In this document: positions 1 to 9,250 of the stretch, piece after piece
How positions within the stretch are numbered: the first letter of the stretch is position 1
Layout of the letters: the number at the start of each line of letters is the position of its first letter
Assembly (NCBI GenBank): GCA_036362985.1
Contig: JAYGXS010000004.1
Span: 3,133,710-3,197,709, forward strand
Source of the DNA: Ligula intestinalis
Lineage: Eukaryota > Platyhelminthes > Cestoda > Diphyllobothriidea > Diphyllobothriidae
Length of the DNA stretch: 64,000 bases
Direction of reading: 5' to 3'
Translations under genes and position numbers: made by a program
Notes under the pieces: generated by a model
Seen by the model: only the letters and a program-made list of their open reading frames with translations
The model's database searches: none
Told to the model about the DNA's origin: nothing

Positions 1-309
1 ACTGCCTTAATAGGTAAAAGGGTTTGATGTGGTTAGTTTGGGACCTGATGTTGAGGGTTCGGGACGTTTATGGTCATGGGAAAAAATAATATATCGTTGA
101 GTTAGGATGTTGTTTTCACTGGATATTTCTTCCCTGTTCGTGAACGTGCGGGTAACAGAAACAGTAGACTACATCTGTGAATTCGTTACCTTGAATCAGC
201 AGGACATAGGAATGCCGGTAACTGCATGAAGGAATGACGGTTAAAATTCACCTTAAATGTAAAGTTCCTAGTTGACAACAACCTGTACAAGCAATGGGAC
301 GGAGTAGCT

Positions 310-582
310 ATGTGCTCACCCCTGGGCCCGCTTCTAGCAAATATATTCATAGGCAAACTAGAAGCTACGCTACTTAGCCACCAGATAAATAATCTAACGT
401 ACTACAAACGGTACTTAGACGACATATTCGAAGTTGCATCAGATCAAACCAACCTGTCAGCGCTAATGCATACAGTAAATCAGGCGCATCCGTCGATCAA
501 ATTTAAACTAGAAGAAGAACAATCTGGCTCGCTTCCATTCTTTGATGTTCTATTGAGTACAAGGTTTGATGGGAGCATTTAA
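310..582 (+). pseudogene. PLE reverse transcriptase fragment (YLDD box)
   Basis: Ninety-codon open piece of the RT of the decayed PLE. It carries the SPLGPLLANIF block, the YLDD catalytic pair, the NQAHPSIKF strand and the LPFFDVLL motif of Penelope RTs. The family would copy element RNA at a nicked target. It ends at a TAA inside what should be continuous RT sequence (RRVYRKKTW follows in frame), so it is dead. The YLDD acidic pair itself is still present. Confidence 0.85.
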
Positions 583-770
583 CGTAGGGTATATCGCAAA
601 AAGACGTGGTCCTGCCAATACATCCATTTTGCTAGTTTCGTACCGGTGAACTTCAAACATAATTTAGTGCAATGTTTGACGCAAAGGGCGAGGAGGATTT
701 GCTCGACTGATAGCATTGAAGAGGGGCTTAAGATTGTTGAAGGCATCCCAGTCTATTCATCACTAAAAAC

Positions 771-1094
771 ATGGCTGAAAGGCCGCCAAAGTCCTCAGTA
801 CTAGCAATAGAGAAGAAGCGAATATTCATCAGGGTCCCATTTCAAGGGGACAGGCCAAGCGAACTTCTAAGAAGGCGTCTAAGTCAAGGCGTAGCAATTA
901 CTTTCCTAGCAACCAATGCACATGTATTGTTATTGACTGCTCCCATCCTATACTTAGAGATCAAGGACAAACTGCCAGCCCAGACCACATCCATGTGCAT
1001 ATATTCATTAACCTGTTCCTATGGGGCAGGATATAGTAGTCGCACGAGCCGGCGTTTGTCCAAAAGATTGAGAGAGCACATTCCAGCATGGTAA
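771..1094 (+). pseudogene. PLE linker and GIY-YIG endonuclease fragment
   Basis: C-terminal piece of the same decayed PLE. It shows the basic EKKRIFIRVPFQGD block that separates RT from nuclease. The GIY-YIG core follows (CIYSLTCSYGAGYSSRTSRR), where the usual YIGRT is changed to YSSRT. Next comes the helix RLSKRLREHIPAW, where a TAA ends the frame early. Homologous codons continue in other frames to about 1443. In intact PLEs this domain nicks target DNA; here it is broken. Confidence 0.85.
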
Positions 1095-1468
1095 AGGAAG
1101 GGCCAAATTAAATGTGTAAACAGTTCCATTCTAGCGCACCTGGTAGACTCCGACCATCACGTGGATGCCAAAGAAGCCCTGCGAGTGATCTACAAGGTGC
1201 CTTCAAGCTATTCAAAATTCCTCGTATAGCGTCTGTTGGCTACGGAAGAGGTGGCCACCATCAGGCTACGCCGACCGGTGCTGTGCGCCCAAAAGAATTT
1301 CGTCGCGGCGCCGCAGTTACCATGGGCGAAAGTGACTACATACGGCGGATCGCTGGCCTCGGAAACAGGCCTCCGCAGAGACGAACAAGTTCCGAATCCA
1401 ACACCGCACACCTTATCACCTGTCTTGGACGCCGGCCCGTCTAGACATTGACATTCTGACCGCAACTT

Positions 1469-1514
1469 CCCCCCCCCCCCCCCCCCCCCCCTCTCCTCCC
1501 CACCCCCCCCCCCC
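1469..1514. repeat. C-rich homopolymer tract
   Basis: A run of 23 C, then a short CT break and a second C run, in the 3' UTR of the decayed PLE. The related minus-strand copy has only a short C-rich stretch at the matching place, so the tract expanded after insertion. Length may be unreliable in the assembly. Confidence 0.9.
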
Positions 1515-1620
1515 ACCGACCCTGACAACAATAGCACTACATTTGTCCACCAACCAGCACAGTTTTTTAATTTCATCGCCACATAAACGTAAAGGCTCGC
1601 GGAGAATTTGTCTTCTGAAA

Positions 1621-2250
1621 ACTAGAGTTTTTCCAATTGTAATTTTAACAGACGACTAAAAAGGGCTCATCTAATAACCAAGCTTCTGCCAAGCGTGTGC
1701 TGGCTTGAGGCTAAGCTTGGTAGAATTAAGAACTGGACGAAAAAATATTTGAATTGCATCAGAATCTTTCGAAAAGTATTCACTCGTTGAGAAAAGTGTT
1801 CACAACCAGCGGGGTGCTACCTGCATAGACTGCATATTCCTCAACATGCAGTTTTAAGTCCTGAGAACCGATGCCGCTTTTGAGGTGTCTGACTGCTTTA
1901 TGGAGGTCCAACCTGTTAACCAAAATTGAAAGGCTTGGAGAGTAAATGAAATTTACTTTACTAACGCAGTACCAAGCAACACCCAAACGCCGATGCAGCA
2001 TGAATTCGGAATGCCACTCACAATTTCTAAGGAAAAGGAGTTGATTCGGGAAACGACACTGCTAGAATCATATACAACCTTCATAAAAGTGCTCAAGAAC
2101 ATATTTTACTTTGCTTGAAATCGTAGGTGTTGTAAATGCGATTTTTCTGATATGATTGGTTTCGAATTTAAGCTCTTTGCGCTCACGAGGTTTTTAGTCT
2201 CTACCTTAGTGTAGAAGACACATCTGGCTATAAAAACTGACAAAGGAACT
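1621..2250. other. Spacer between PLE remnant and LINE
   Basis: AT-rich sequence with no frame I can assign. The last part, with its TATAAAAACTG stretch near 2228, may already belong to the 5' UTR of the LINE. Confidence 0.4.
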
Positions 2251-2426
2251 GCGTATTATCTCCCCTTTGGAAATATCCTTTCTGAGTGAGACGAATCCTT
2301 CGCTTTCACAATCTAACTGGACTGCGTATTACCTGCCCTTTGGAAATATCCTTTCTGAGTGGGACGAATCCTTCGCTTGAACAATCTAACTGGACCGCGG
2401 ATTATACCACGCTCTGGAAGTTATCC
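2251..2426 (+). repeat. 73-bp tandem monomers upstream of LINE ORF1
   Basis: Units start at 2251, 2324 and 2397, each beginning GCG(T/G)ATTA, giving an exact 73-bp period. The first two are nearly identical; the third is cut short and diverged (about 30 bp recognisable). Tandem promoter monomers at a 5' UTR are known from some LINEs. The position just ahead of ORF1 suggests the same role here, by inference. Confidence 0.8.
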
Positions 2427-2630
2427 CTACGATCAGCACAAGTCTGGAAGTTCACTCGCTCCTAAGAACAACATCGCTGCTTCTGAATCTGATTGTTACA
2501 GTGCAAAGAACTCCTTACAACAAAGGCTGAGTCGTTCACATTACAAATTTTGACTGTTGAAATTAATTGCACAAGCAAATTTTTTCGCTATCTATATTAG
2601 CACGGCCGGTTGATTGCAGACTTTGAATTA

Positions 2631-3941
2631 ATGCACTCTAATATAGTTTCCAATAGCATGGGTAACGCTAACGTGCACGATCCATCTCTGCTAGCTGAAA
2701 GAAAATGTTCGTCGACGGCTGGATTTGAACCCCGGACCTCATTTTATAATGTCGAACGCTCTACCGACTTCACCACCAGCTCACACCCTGAAGGCCAAGT
2801 CGCTAAGATATACTCTAACGGGTGTAATCAGGTTAACTTATGCAAGCCGCCGCGTACAACCTTTGACAAGGTACTCCCAGAAATAGCCGAAGCGCTTTCA
2901 ATAACGAGTACGAAATCCCAGACCACCCACTATGCAAAAACGCATTTCCTTTCACCAACCGTCTTAGAACCCAACACCACCCAGCCAAATAAGCCTGCGC
3001 GTGCAGATTGCGATGGATGTCTTAACCTATCCACGCGTGTAATGCGTTTAGAGGGAAGCCTTGAATTTTATGCGGAGATACTAGCAGTGCTCATAAAGCA
3101 CAATAAGACAACACCACCGGATGCAACGCATGCAGAGGACAGGTCAGTGGTTGATAAACCAGGAAACCACGAGTCCAGCAGGGCCAAACGCAGGTGTATA
3201 CGCCAGCAGAAGGCGGATGCAGAACGGCCTGCAAAAGACCAACCAAAGCCCTCAGTTTTATCGCTAGACAGCACCTGGAGCACGCCATGTGAACAAAAAG
3301 CAAGGCAACCATTCCAAGAGGAGACTTCTGAAGAAAAGGAAGTTCAATCGGACCAAAGGGCAAACGGTAACTTAGAAGTAAATGCTACCAGCAAAATTTC
3401 CATAGAATCTTTCACAGATCTAGACTTCGAAACCCCTGCTGCTACTCTGCTTCAGTGCGATGTGACCACGGCCCAAGCTCGAGCAAACCGTAAGCAACAT
3501 ATAGTGATACAGGGTGCACCAGAATCAACGGCTACAGTTGCTGGGGATAAGGTGGAGCACGATCGAGGTCTCGTTCGGCAGTACGCTAAATCACTGCTAA
3601 GGGGCACTGAATCTGTAAAAATTCTCAAAACATTTAGAATAGGCAAGGATCAGCCGCCGAATGGTTCAAGCTCTCGGCCACGACCATTAAAGGTCATTTG
3701 GGACACCGAAGCGCAGGCACAGCTTATGCTGGAAAGAAAATCGTCTCTGCGGACCATGTATGCTGGAGTTTTCTTTCAGCCGGATTATGAACCAAAGGAA
3801 CGCAGGAAAATGCGACTTTTGAAAAACGATCTAAACGACCGAAAGAACAAAGGCGAAACCGGCCTAAAAATAAAAGGAGGAAAAATAGTCCACATTGAAC
3901 GAAATTTTCTTTGGCCGGAAGTAGTCAGGCGGAAAACTTAA
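2631..3941 (+). CDS. LINE ORF1 protein (CR1-type nucleic-acid-binding protein)
   Basis: About 436 codons from the first ATG; the frame opens a few codons earlier with TTG. ORF1 products of CR1-like LINEs bind element RNA and help form the RNP. A CDGC pair followed by a leucine-rich helix (LSTRVMRLEGSLEFYAEIL) lies around residues 125-150, and a Lys/Glu/Gln-rich middle follows. The conserved C-terminal region runs from about residue 285 (HIVIQGAPES, then ERRKMRLLKNDLNDRK, then LKIKGGKIVHIERNF), typical of CR1 ORF1. Residues about 23-55 are odd: they look like translated antisense SINE (see 2700-2800). The last 43 nt overlap ORF2 in the -1 frame. Confidence 0.8.
   Translation: MHSNIVSNSMGNANVHDPSLLAERKCSSTAGFEPRTSFYNVERSTDFTTSSHPEGQVAKIYSNGCNQVNLCKPPRTTFDKVLPEIAEALSITSTKSQTTHYAKTHFLSPTVLEPNTTQPNKPARADCDGCLNLSTRVMRLEGSLEFYAEILAVLIKHNKTTPPDATHAEDRSVVDKPGNHESSRAKRRCIRQQKADAERPAKDQPKPSVLSLDSTWSTPCEQKARQPFQEETSEEKEVQSDQRANGNLEVNATSKISIESFTDLDFETPAATLLQCDVTTAQARANRKQHIVIQGAPESTATVAGDKVEHDRGLVRQYAKSLLRGTESVKILKTFRIGKDQPPNGSSSRPRPLKVIWDTEAQAQLMLERKSSLRTMYAGVFFQPDYEPKERRKMRLLKNDLNDRKNKGETGLKIKGGKIVHIERNFLWPEVVRRKT
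2700..2800 (-). repeat. tRNA-derived SINE head, antisense inside LINE ORF1
   Basis: Read on the minus strand this stretch has a pol III A-box-like block (GAAGTCGGTAGAGCG) and a B box (GGGGTTCAAATCC) about 30 nt apart, as in a tRNA. The acceptor ends do not pair, so it is a tRNA-derived SINE head and not a tRNA gene. In ORF1 it is translated as AGFEPRTSFYNVERSTD, the usual trace of an antisense B box. Confidence 0.7.
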
Positions 3942-6808
3942 CCAAGGTCAACCGGCCGGTTCTAGAAGATACCACAAGCAATAGTGGCCGATGCCTCGAA
4001 ATCTATTATACCAATTGTCAGAGTCTCTTCAATAAACTTGACGAACTCAAAACAATAGTATCTGAGCAGAAACCACATATAATTGCATTAGCAGAGACTT
4101 GGCTGACCGAAGCAATAGGGATCAGCGAAGTCAGCATTGAAGGCTATCAACTGTTCCGCTGCGACAGATCTCAACGTAGGGGCGGAGGAGTGGCACTTTA
4201 TGTAGCCAATGAAATTTCCTGTTGTCAGAGGAAAATCGCAGACATAGCCCTACGACGATATGAAATAATTTCATGCAAAATTAAGATAAGGCAACATCCG
4301 GCACTCAATATATGCGTTGTTTATCGGCCTCCCGGCTCCAGCGAAAGTGACGACGTAGAACTGCTAAGTTCACTGACGGTTATCTGTAAACAGGAAAATC
4401 TATTACTCCTGGGTGATTTCAACGCTCCTGGCATCGATTGGATGAGGCCTGGAGTAAAGGCCGCAGCAGCACCTTTCAATTATCAACTACTTCAGTTTTC
4501 TTTGGACGAATATCTCATTCAACACATAGACTTCACAACCCGACTGCGAGAAGGCCAAAGATCAAATTGTCTAGATCTCGTTTTTAGTAAAGAAGAGGGG
4601 ATCATAAGGGAAGTGAACTCACAACCGCCACTTGGGCTAAGCGACCACGTTGCTTTTACCTGCGTGTGTTACCTATTGTCTCCAAAATTGCAAATTAAGA
4701 GGCGCAGAAATATTTGGAAAGCCGATTTTGAAGAAATGAGACGTACCGCTTCCGCAGAAAACTGGTTACCCAGTACGAACGATACAAATGAATTATGGCA
4801 GCATATCCAGGGGACTGTAGAGCGCTTAATTGAAGTCCATTGCCCAATGAAAGTAATAAGACCACGTGCCAGACCTCCATATGTCAACCAGCCGATAAAA
4901 AGGGCCATGAAGAAGAAACAAAGGTTGTGGAAAAAGTACGAGCATCTTCAAGATTCAACATCACTTGCCGAATATAAAGCGCAACGAAATATATGCCGTA
5001 AGGAAATACGAAATTCTAGAACTGCCTTTGAGCGTCAACTTACAACACAAGCCACAATATGTCCAAAGAAGTTTTATGGATACATCCGCAGTCAAAGGAA
5101 GCACCGGGACGACATTGCAACTCTAAGGGATAACCTCGGGAACGTAGTAACGGAAGGACCGCGGAAAGTAGAGTTACTGTCAGAGTTTTTCAGATCGGCG
5201 TTTACGATGGAATCCCCCGACGATAACTCGGGAGTAGAAGTGGGCGAAGGTACAGCCGTTATTGAAACTGTTACCTTTTCTGTCGCAGACGTAAGACATG
5301 TCCTCAGTCACATCAAACCAGACAAGTCTCCTGGACCGGATGGGATCCCTGGACTGATACTTAAAGAACTGTCGACCGAGCTAGCGGTGCCTCTTTCAAT
5401 TCTGTTCGAGCTTTCCATGCGAACAGGGGACTTGCCTTTGCAATGGAAGACGGCCAACATCGTACCGTTATATAAGGGAGGTAGCAAGACGTCTACAAAC
5501 AGCTTTCGGCCCATAAGCTTGACTTGCCTTTCCTGCAAAATGATGGAGGTCCTTGTGAAGCAGGCCATACTAAGATTTTGCGATGAAAGTGACATCATAC
5601 AAAATTTTCAACATGGCTTTCGGCAAGAGCGCTCCTGCCTTTCAAATTTACTGACTTCAATTGAGGCCTGGACAAGTGCTTTAGAAGAGGGCTTCGAAGT
5701 GGACGTAGTGTACATCGATTTCCGCAAAGCCTTTGACAGCGTGCCCCATCAACGCCTTTTGCACAAACTGAGCGTTCTTGGCATCAAGGGAAACATTTTG
5801 GACTGGATCAGGTCATTTTTAGTCGGTAGAAAACAACGCGTTTGCATCGGGGAGGATAAATCGGACTGGGTTGACGTAGTTAGTGGGGTTCCTCAAGGCT
5901 CCGTTCTCGGTCCTCTACTCTTCATTCTCTATGTAAATGACAGCCTTCAAGAACTGGACTGCGGTAAAATCATGTTCGCCGATGACGTTAAACTCTGGCA
6001 GGTCATTAAGCGCCCAAGCGACCGAGATGCTCTGCAAAATAATCTTTGCAAACTACAGACGTGGTCTGAGAGATGGCTGCTGGATTTCAATGTGCAAAAG
6101 TGTGCCGTCCTCCACCTGCGTCCAACAAACTACCCTATCCCCCAGAGCAGCAGGACATATCACTTGAAAAATATCCAAATTCCCGTAGCATCTACGCAAA
6201 AAGACCTCGGCATTTGGATACAGAGTAATCTGAAGCCCTCATTACAGTCTGTCAAAGCTGCAAATAAAGCCACGGGAGTGCTGCACGCTATCAAAAGGGC
6301 GTTTCTAGCCTTCGATGAAGATCTCTTTGGCAGAGTGTACGGCACATTTGTTCGGCCACACCTAGAGTATGGCATACAGGCGTGGCGGCCATGGCTAGCA
6401 AAGGACACAGCATGTCTGGAGAAAGTGCAGCGTCGGGCAACAAAGCTAGTAAGAGGTCTAAAAAACCACACTTACATAGATAGAATGGCATGCCTAAATT
6501 TATTCCCTCTGCATTACAGGCAACAAAGAGGGGATCTTATCCTAGTTTACAAGATAATAAACGGTCTTGAGAAAGGATTACGCTTCGAAGACATGTTTCA
6601 GTGGCACCTCTCGCCTCATCTCCGTGGGCACACAATGAAGCTGCGCACGAAAATGTCCAAGCTAAACCTCCGCTCTGAATTCTTCACGCAACGTGTCATA
6701 CAACAGTGGAATAACCTTCCACAGTCAGTCGTGGAGGCAACTTCCCTTCAAATGTACAAACAACGCTTGGATAATTACATGCGTCCCCTCTCCTCTCTCC
6801 AAGTCTGA
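3899..6808 (+). CDS. LINE ORF2: APE endonuclease plus reverse transcriptase
   Basis: Open frame of about 969 codons, intact. It nicks chromosomal DNA and primes reverse transcription of the LINE RNA. Order: APE-type endonuclease (IYYTNCQSLFNK near 4000, ALAETWL near 4085, LGDFNAPGIDW near 4412, LSDHVAF near 4640); a basic linker; RT with SPGPDGIPG (5328), YIDFRKAFDSVPH (about 5710), GVPQGSVLGPLLF (about 5887) and catalytic FADD (5975-5986); then the CR1 C-terminal region (HLEYGIQAWRPW, near 6359). No ATG lies near the start; the first is far inside the endonuclease. Translation therefore probably enters from ORF1 by a -1 shift or by reinitiation. Confidence 0.9.
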   Translation, partial: TKFSLAGSSQAENLTKVNRPVLEDTTSNSGRCLEIYYTNCQSLFNKLDELKTIVSEQKPHIIALAETWLTEAIGISEVSIEGYQLFRCDRSQRRGGGVALYVANEISCCQRKIADIALRRYEIISCKIKIRQHPALNICVVYRPPGSSESDDVELLSSLTVICKQENLLLLGDFNAPGIDWMRPGVKAAAAPFNYQLLQFSLDEYLIQHIDFTTRLREGQRSNCLDLVFSKEEGIIREVNSQPPLGLSDHVAFTCVCYLLSPKLQIKRRRNIWKADFEEMRRTASAENWLPSTNDTNELWQHIQGTVERLIEVHCPMKVIRPRARPPYVNQPIKRAMKKKQRLWKKYEHLQDSTSLAEYKAQRNICRKEIRNSRTAFERQLTTQATICPKKFYGYIRSQRKHRDDIATLRDNLGNVVTEGPRKVELLSEFFRSAFTMESPDDNSGVEVGEGTAVIETVTFSVADVRHVLSHIKPDKSPGPDGIPGLILKELSTELAVPLSILFELSMRTGDLPLQWKTANIVPLYKGGSKTSTNSFRPISLTCLSCKMMEVLVKQAILRFCDESDIIQNFQHGFRQERSCLSNLLTSIEAWTSALEEGFEVDVVYIDFRKAFDSVPHQRLLHKLSVLGIKGNILDWIRSFLVGRKQRVCIGEDKSDWVDVVSGVPQGSVLGPLLFILYVNDSLQELDCGKIMFADDVKLWQVIKRPSDRDALQNNLCKLQTWSERWLLDFNVQKCAVLHLRPTNYPIPQSSRTYHLKNIQIPVASTQKDLGIWIQSNLKPSLQSVKAANKATGVLHAIKRAFLAFDEDLFGRVYGTFVRPHLEYGIQAWRPWLAKDTACLEKVQRRATKLVRGLKNHTYIDRMACLNLFPLHYRQQRGDLILVYKIINGLEKGLRFEDMFQWHLSPHLRGHTMKLRTKMSKLNLRSEFFTQRVIQQWNNLPQSVVEATSLQMYKQRLDNYMRPLSSLQV
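3902..3957 (+). promoter_or_regulatory. Candidate -1 ribosomal frameshift signal, ORF1 to ORF2
   Basis: In the ORF1 frame the bases at 3902-3908 read A AAT TTT, a classic X-XXY-YYZ slippery heptamer. A -1 slip enters ORF2. Four bases further, GGCCGG (3913-3918) can pair with CCGGCC (3952-3957), a stem whose loop holds the ORF1 stop (3939-3941). Site, frame and stem are seen directly; function is inferred. Reinitiation at the overlap is the alternative. Confidence 0.5.
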
Positions 6809-6968
6809 ACTCTAAAAACCAGACATATATTGTAAAAAACAATGCTACTCACTGTTTGCCAATACTATGTTAGTAGTGGTAAATTTACACATGCTACATA
6901 GGGTTTTCAAAGGCATTGCCTATTATCCTCACCAAATAAACTGAATAAACTGAAACTGAAACTGAACA

Positions 6969-8999
6969 TCAATAATATTCAACCGATTCATTGCGTGAGA
7001 CTAATATCACTGTAATAATGAATAGTTCTGCACTGGCTTCCTGCAATCTACAAAAATTAATTTGTTTGCTCCTATGGCAAGCAGTTGCATTAACCTGAAG
7101 GGCTTCATTTTATCCAAAATGATTAGAATTTATTCTCTCCGAGGAAAATAGTGCACTATTTCTCCTGTTTGTATGAAGGAAGACCTCAACGCTTTCTGCC
7201 TCTTCTTCAGAAACTGGCAATCCCAACGCCCACAACGCATAATGCACTGAACTTAGTGTAAGCCTTTCTGAAAACGACAAAAAGTGATCTTAAGTACGTG
7301 AGAAAAAATGACTTCATACATTTGGAATCACCTAGTCAGCTGACAAACGTGTAAAAAATGGTAAAGACAACAGTAGAAAACATGGATTAACAAGAAACAT
7401 CAACTATCCACCAAAGATTTGTAATTGATCCACAGTACCCCAAAGAATTTTACTGCGTTTCTTCTAGGGCTTTTACCGGAGTCTCTCCAAGGTCTCGGGT
7501 CTGTGAATGACCGAGACAATCAATAGCTAAGAGTAACTCTTGTTTCGGTACTTGCTAGCACTCAAGTACCTCTAGTTACGCTTTTGGAAGAGAAAACATC
7601 AAGAATTAGTCCCACGGGATCCCCACAGAGTTTGCGCAGTAATGGCGACCTTCGAAGAAATATTTTATCAGTGAGCTAATATTTTGCTGCATCCATGGAA
7701 CTCTGTCCTTCCTCACTCACCGGAAACTAATGGCAAAACAATATCAAGGCAATGGGGTGAAATCTTTGGAGGTGATTGACCAATCGAAAAAACTTCAAAC
7801 AATGGCTACTAAGATCACAATTCAATGACCGTGGCACAACGACTACCTTGTTAATGAATCATTACGTCCTGATTGTAGGTTATTCAGTCGTTCTAAAATT
7901 ATCCCCTCAATTCTTATCCCACATCACTGTTGACTTGAGATAGCTAAATAAATGTTTTTATCTTAAATATTATGACGATATGGTTCCTGGTTGTCTTCTT
8001 CAAGATCAAACAAATCCCGGGTCCGTTTCCAACCCCTCCAAGTCATGAATCCTCAGGCATTCTGTTGAAAGAGATATCATTTTTTCGGTCTCTTGATGTT
8101 TTCTGACATCAAATCTTCCATTTTCCCTTCATATTGCCAGTCTTGTCACTAAGGTTTGCAAACGTCTTTATCACATCTGTCGTCTTCGTTCCTATAAAAC
8201 ACCTAAATCCCTAAATTTGGCAATTTATAGATGCTTTCATTCTGTCCCTTATTCTGCCCTGGTTCTCTACTTTTCTCCTTTTATTTATTCAAGCTTCGGT
8301 TTAAAAAAATGCTTGCTGATTTTCGAATGTATCCTCAGGATGCTCTTTTGAGTTGTCGGTGTTTCTGATGCTTTAAGGTGATATTATAGGGCATACTTTA
8401 CAACGCTTACGAACTTTGCTGATCGAGTTCTTAATTCTGTTAAACATCTCCACTCTGACCTAATGACTACGATATCATCCCCTCGGCCCGAGACTTCCGA
8501 GATATCTTTTACCATAAGTTTGCATATCAGTGTTCGGTGTGGCTATTCATAGCGAACTACCTAATATGTAAAGGAAGATGAATAAACAAACTGATATTTG
8601 AACTGCCTCCTGAATATGTGTATTTTTTTGCCCTTCGCTTCTTGTGAATTTTTTAAATTTATTCTCTGGTATCAGTGGGAGGGATCATTTTCCCTAAATT
8701 ATTTTGCATGTTATTTTCAAAACAAAACGCAGAATTCTCTCGCTTTCTCTCCCTCGTACACCTATTAGTAACGAGTTATAGCGTCAGTTGGCAGCCTACT
8801 AAACCATGGCGTTAAGCATGTTCTATAGACTCAGGGGTGTCAGCTAAAGTTTTATGAGGAATGAATCTATGTGCCATGTGGGTGGTTTATCAAGTGTCAC
8901 CCTTACTCTCATTTTCCTTACTGATGCTTCGGTCGATTGTTCAAGCCTTCTGGACAGCTGGACGTTCGTTGAATGCTCATCGATCGATGACGATGATCA
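6969..8999. other. Unassigned non-coding stretch
   Basis: AT-rich, with no reading frame, tRNA, tandem repeat or element end that I can recognise. Confidence 0.4.
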
Positions 9000-9250
9000 C
9001 TTGTCCACTTGTTCACTATTGAGCCCCTTCAGCAGTCGCACAGTGGTCAATAGCTTAGGCCGATTTAAGTTGCGGACAAAGAGAAGGCAGACGGAAACGG
9101 CTAGTTCTGGGTCATTAGCTGTTATTAACCAGTCCCATCCAATTCAAGTAAGGTAGCACTCGAGGCTTGAACCTTCAACTTTTTGATCAGGAATCCGACA
9201 CTCGTACAATTAATCCACGACCTCGTTGTCTTGCTGGTTTAGATCAGGAA
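9000..9250 (-). repeat. tRNA-derived SINE
   Basis: On the minus strand a B-box-like GGTTCAAGCCTC sits near 9165. It is followed by the body shared by all SINEs of this window (here GGTTAATAACAGCTAATGAC; better kept elsewhere as GGCTGATGACGGCTAATAAG). It resembles the copy at 53420-53645, including the flank AGCAGTCGC next to GAGCCCC. Confidence 0.65.

Larger units (their letters stand above)
1..1620 (+). mobile_element. Decayed Penelope-like element, RT to 3' UTR
   Basis: Remnant of a Penelope-like retroelement. From about 104 the RT palm can be read in pieces (SLDISSLF at about 116). Then come the CSPLGPLLANIF block and the catalytic YLDD box near 409. After a stop near 580 the frame continues as RRVYRKKTW and, from 771, as the linker and GIY-YIG nuclease (CIYSLTCSYGAGY, about 993-1035). 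A tail containing RLLATEEVATIRLRRPVLCAQ follows to about 1443. A C tract and an AT-rich 3' UTR close it; the 3' UTR resembles the one at 25855-25990. Several stops and frame changes make it non-functional. It belongs to a different subfamily from the near-intact PLE at 38-40.6 kb. The 5' part lies outside the window. Confidence 0.88.
2251..6968 (+). mobile_element. Near full-length CR1-like (Jockey superfamily) LINE
   Basis: Non-LTR retrotransposon with tandem 5' monomers, ORF1, an overlapping ORF2 with endonuclease and reverse transcriptase, and a short 3' UTR. The 3' UTR ends in repeats of the type ATAAACTGA and AACTGA (about 6930-6968) instead of a long poly(A), as in the CR1 group. Both ORFs are open and the catalytic residues I checked are present, so it looks like a young copy. 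I could not see a clear target-site duplication. The true 5' end could lie between about 2200 and 2250. Confidence 0.85.

Noticed and set aside
1208..1582. 124-codon minus frame with a Gly-rich stretch
   Set aside because: Antisense to the PLE tail and through its C tract; the glycine run is the complement of poly(C).
2700..2800. A tRNA gene on the minus strand
   Set aside because: A and B boxes are present, but the acceptor ends do not pair and it lies within LINE coding sequence; SINE head preferred.
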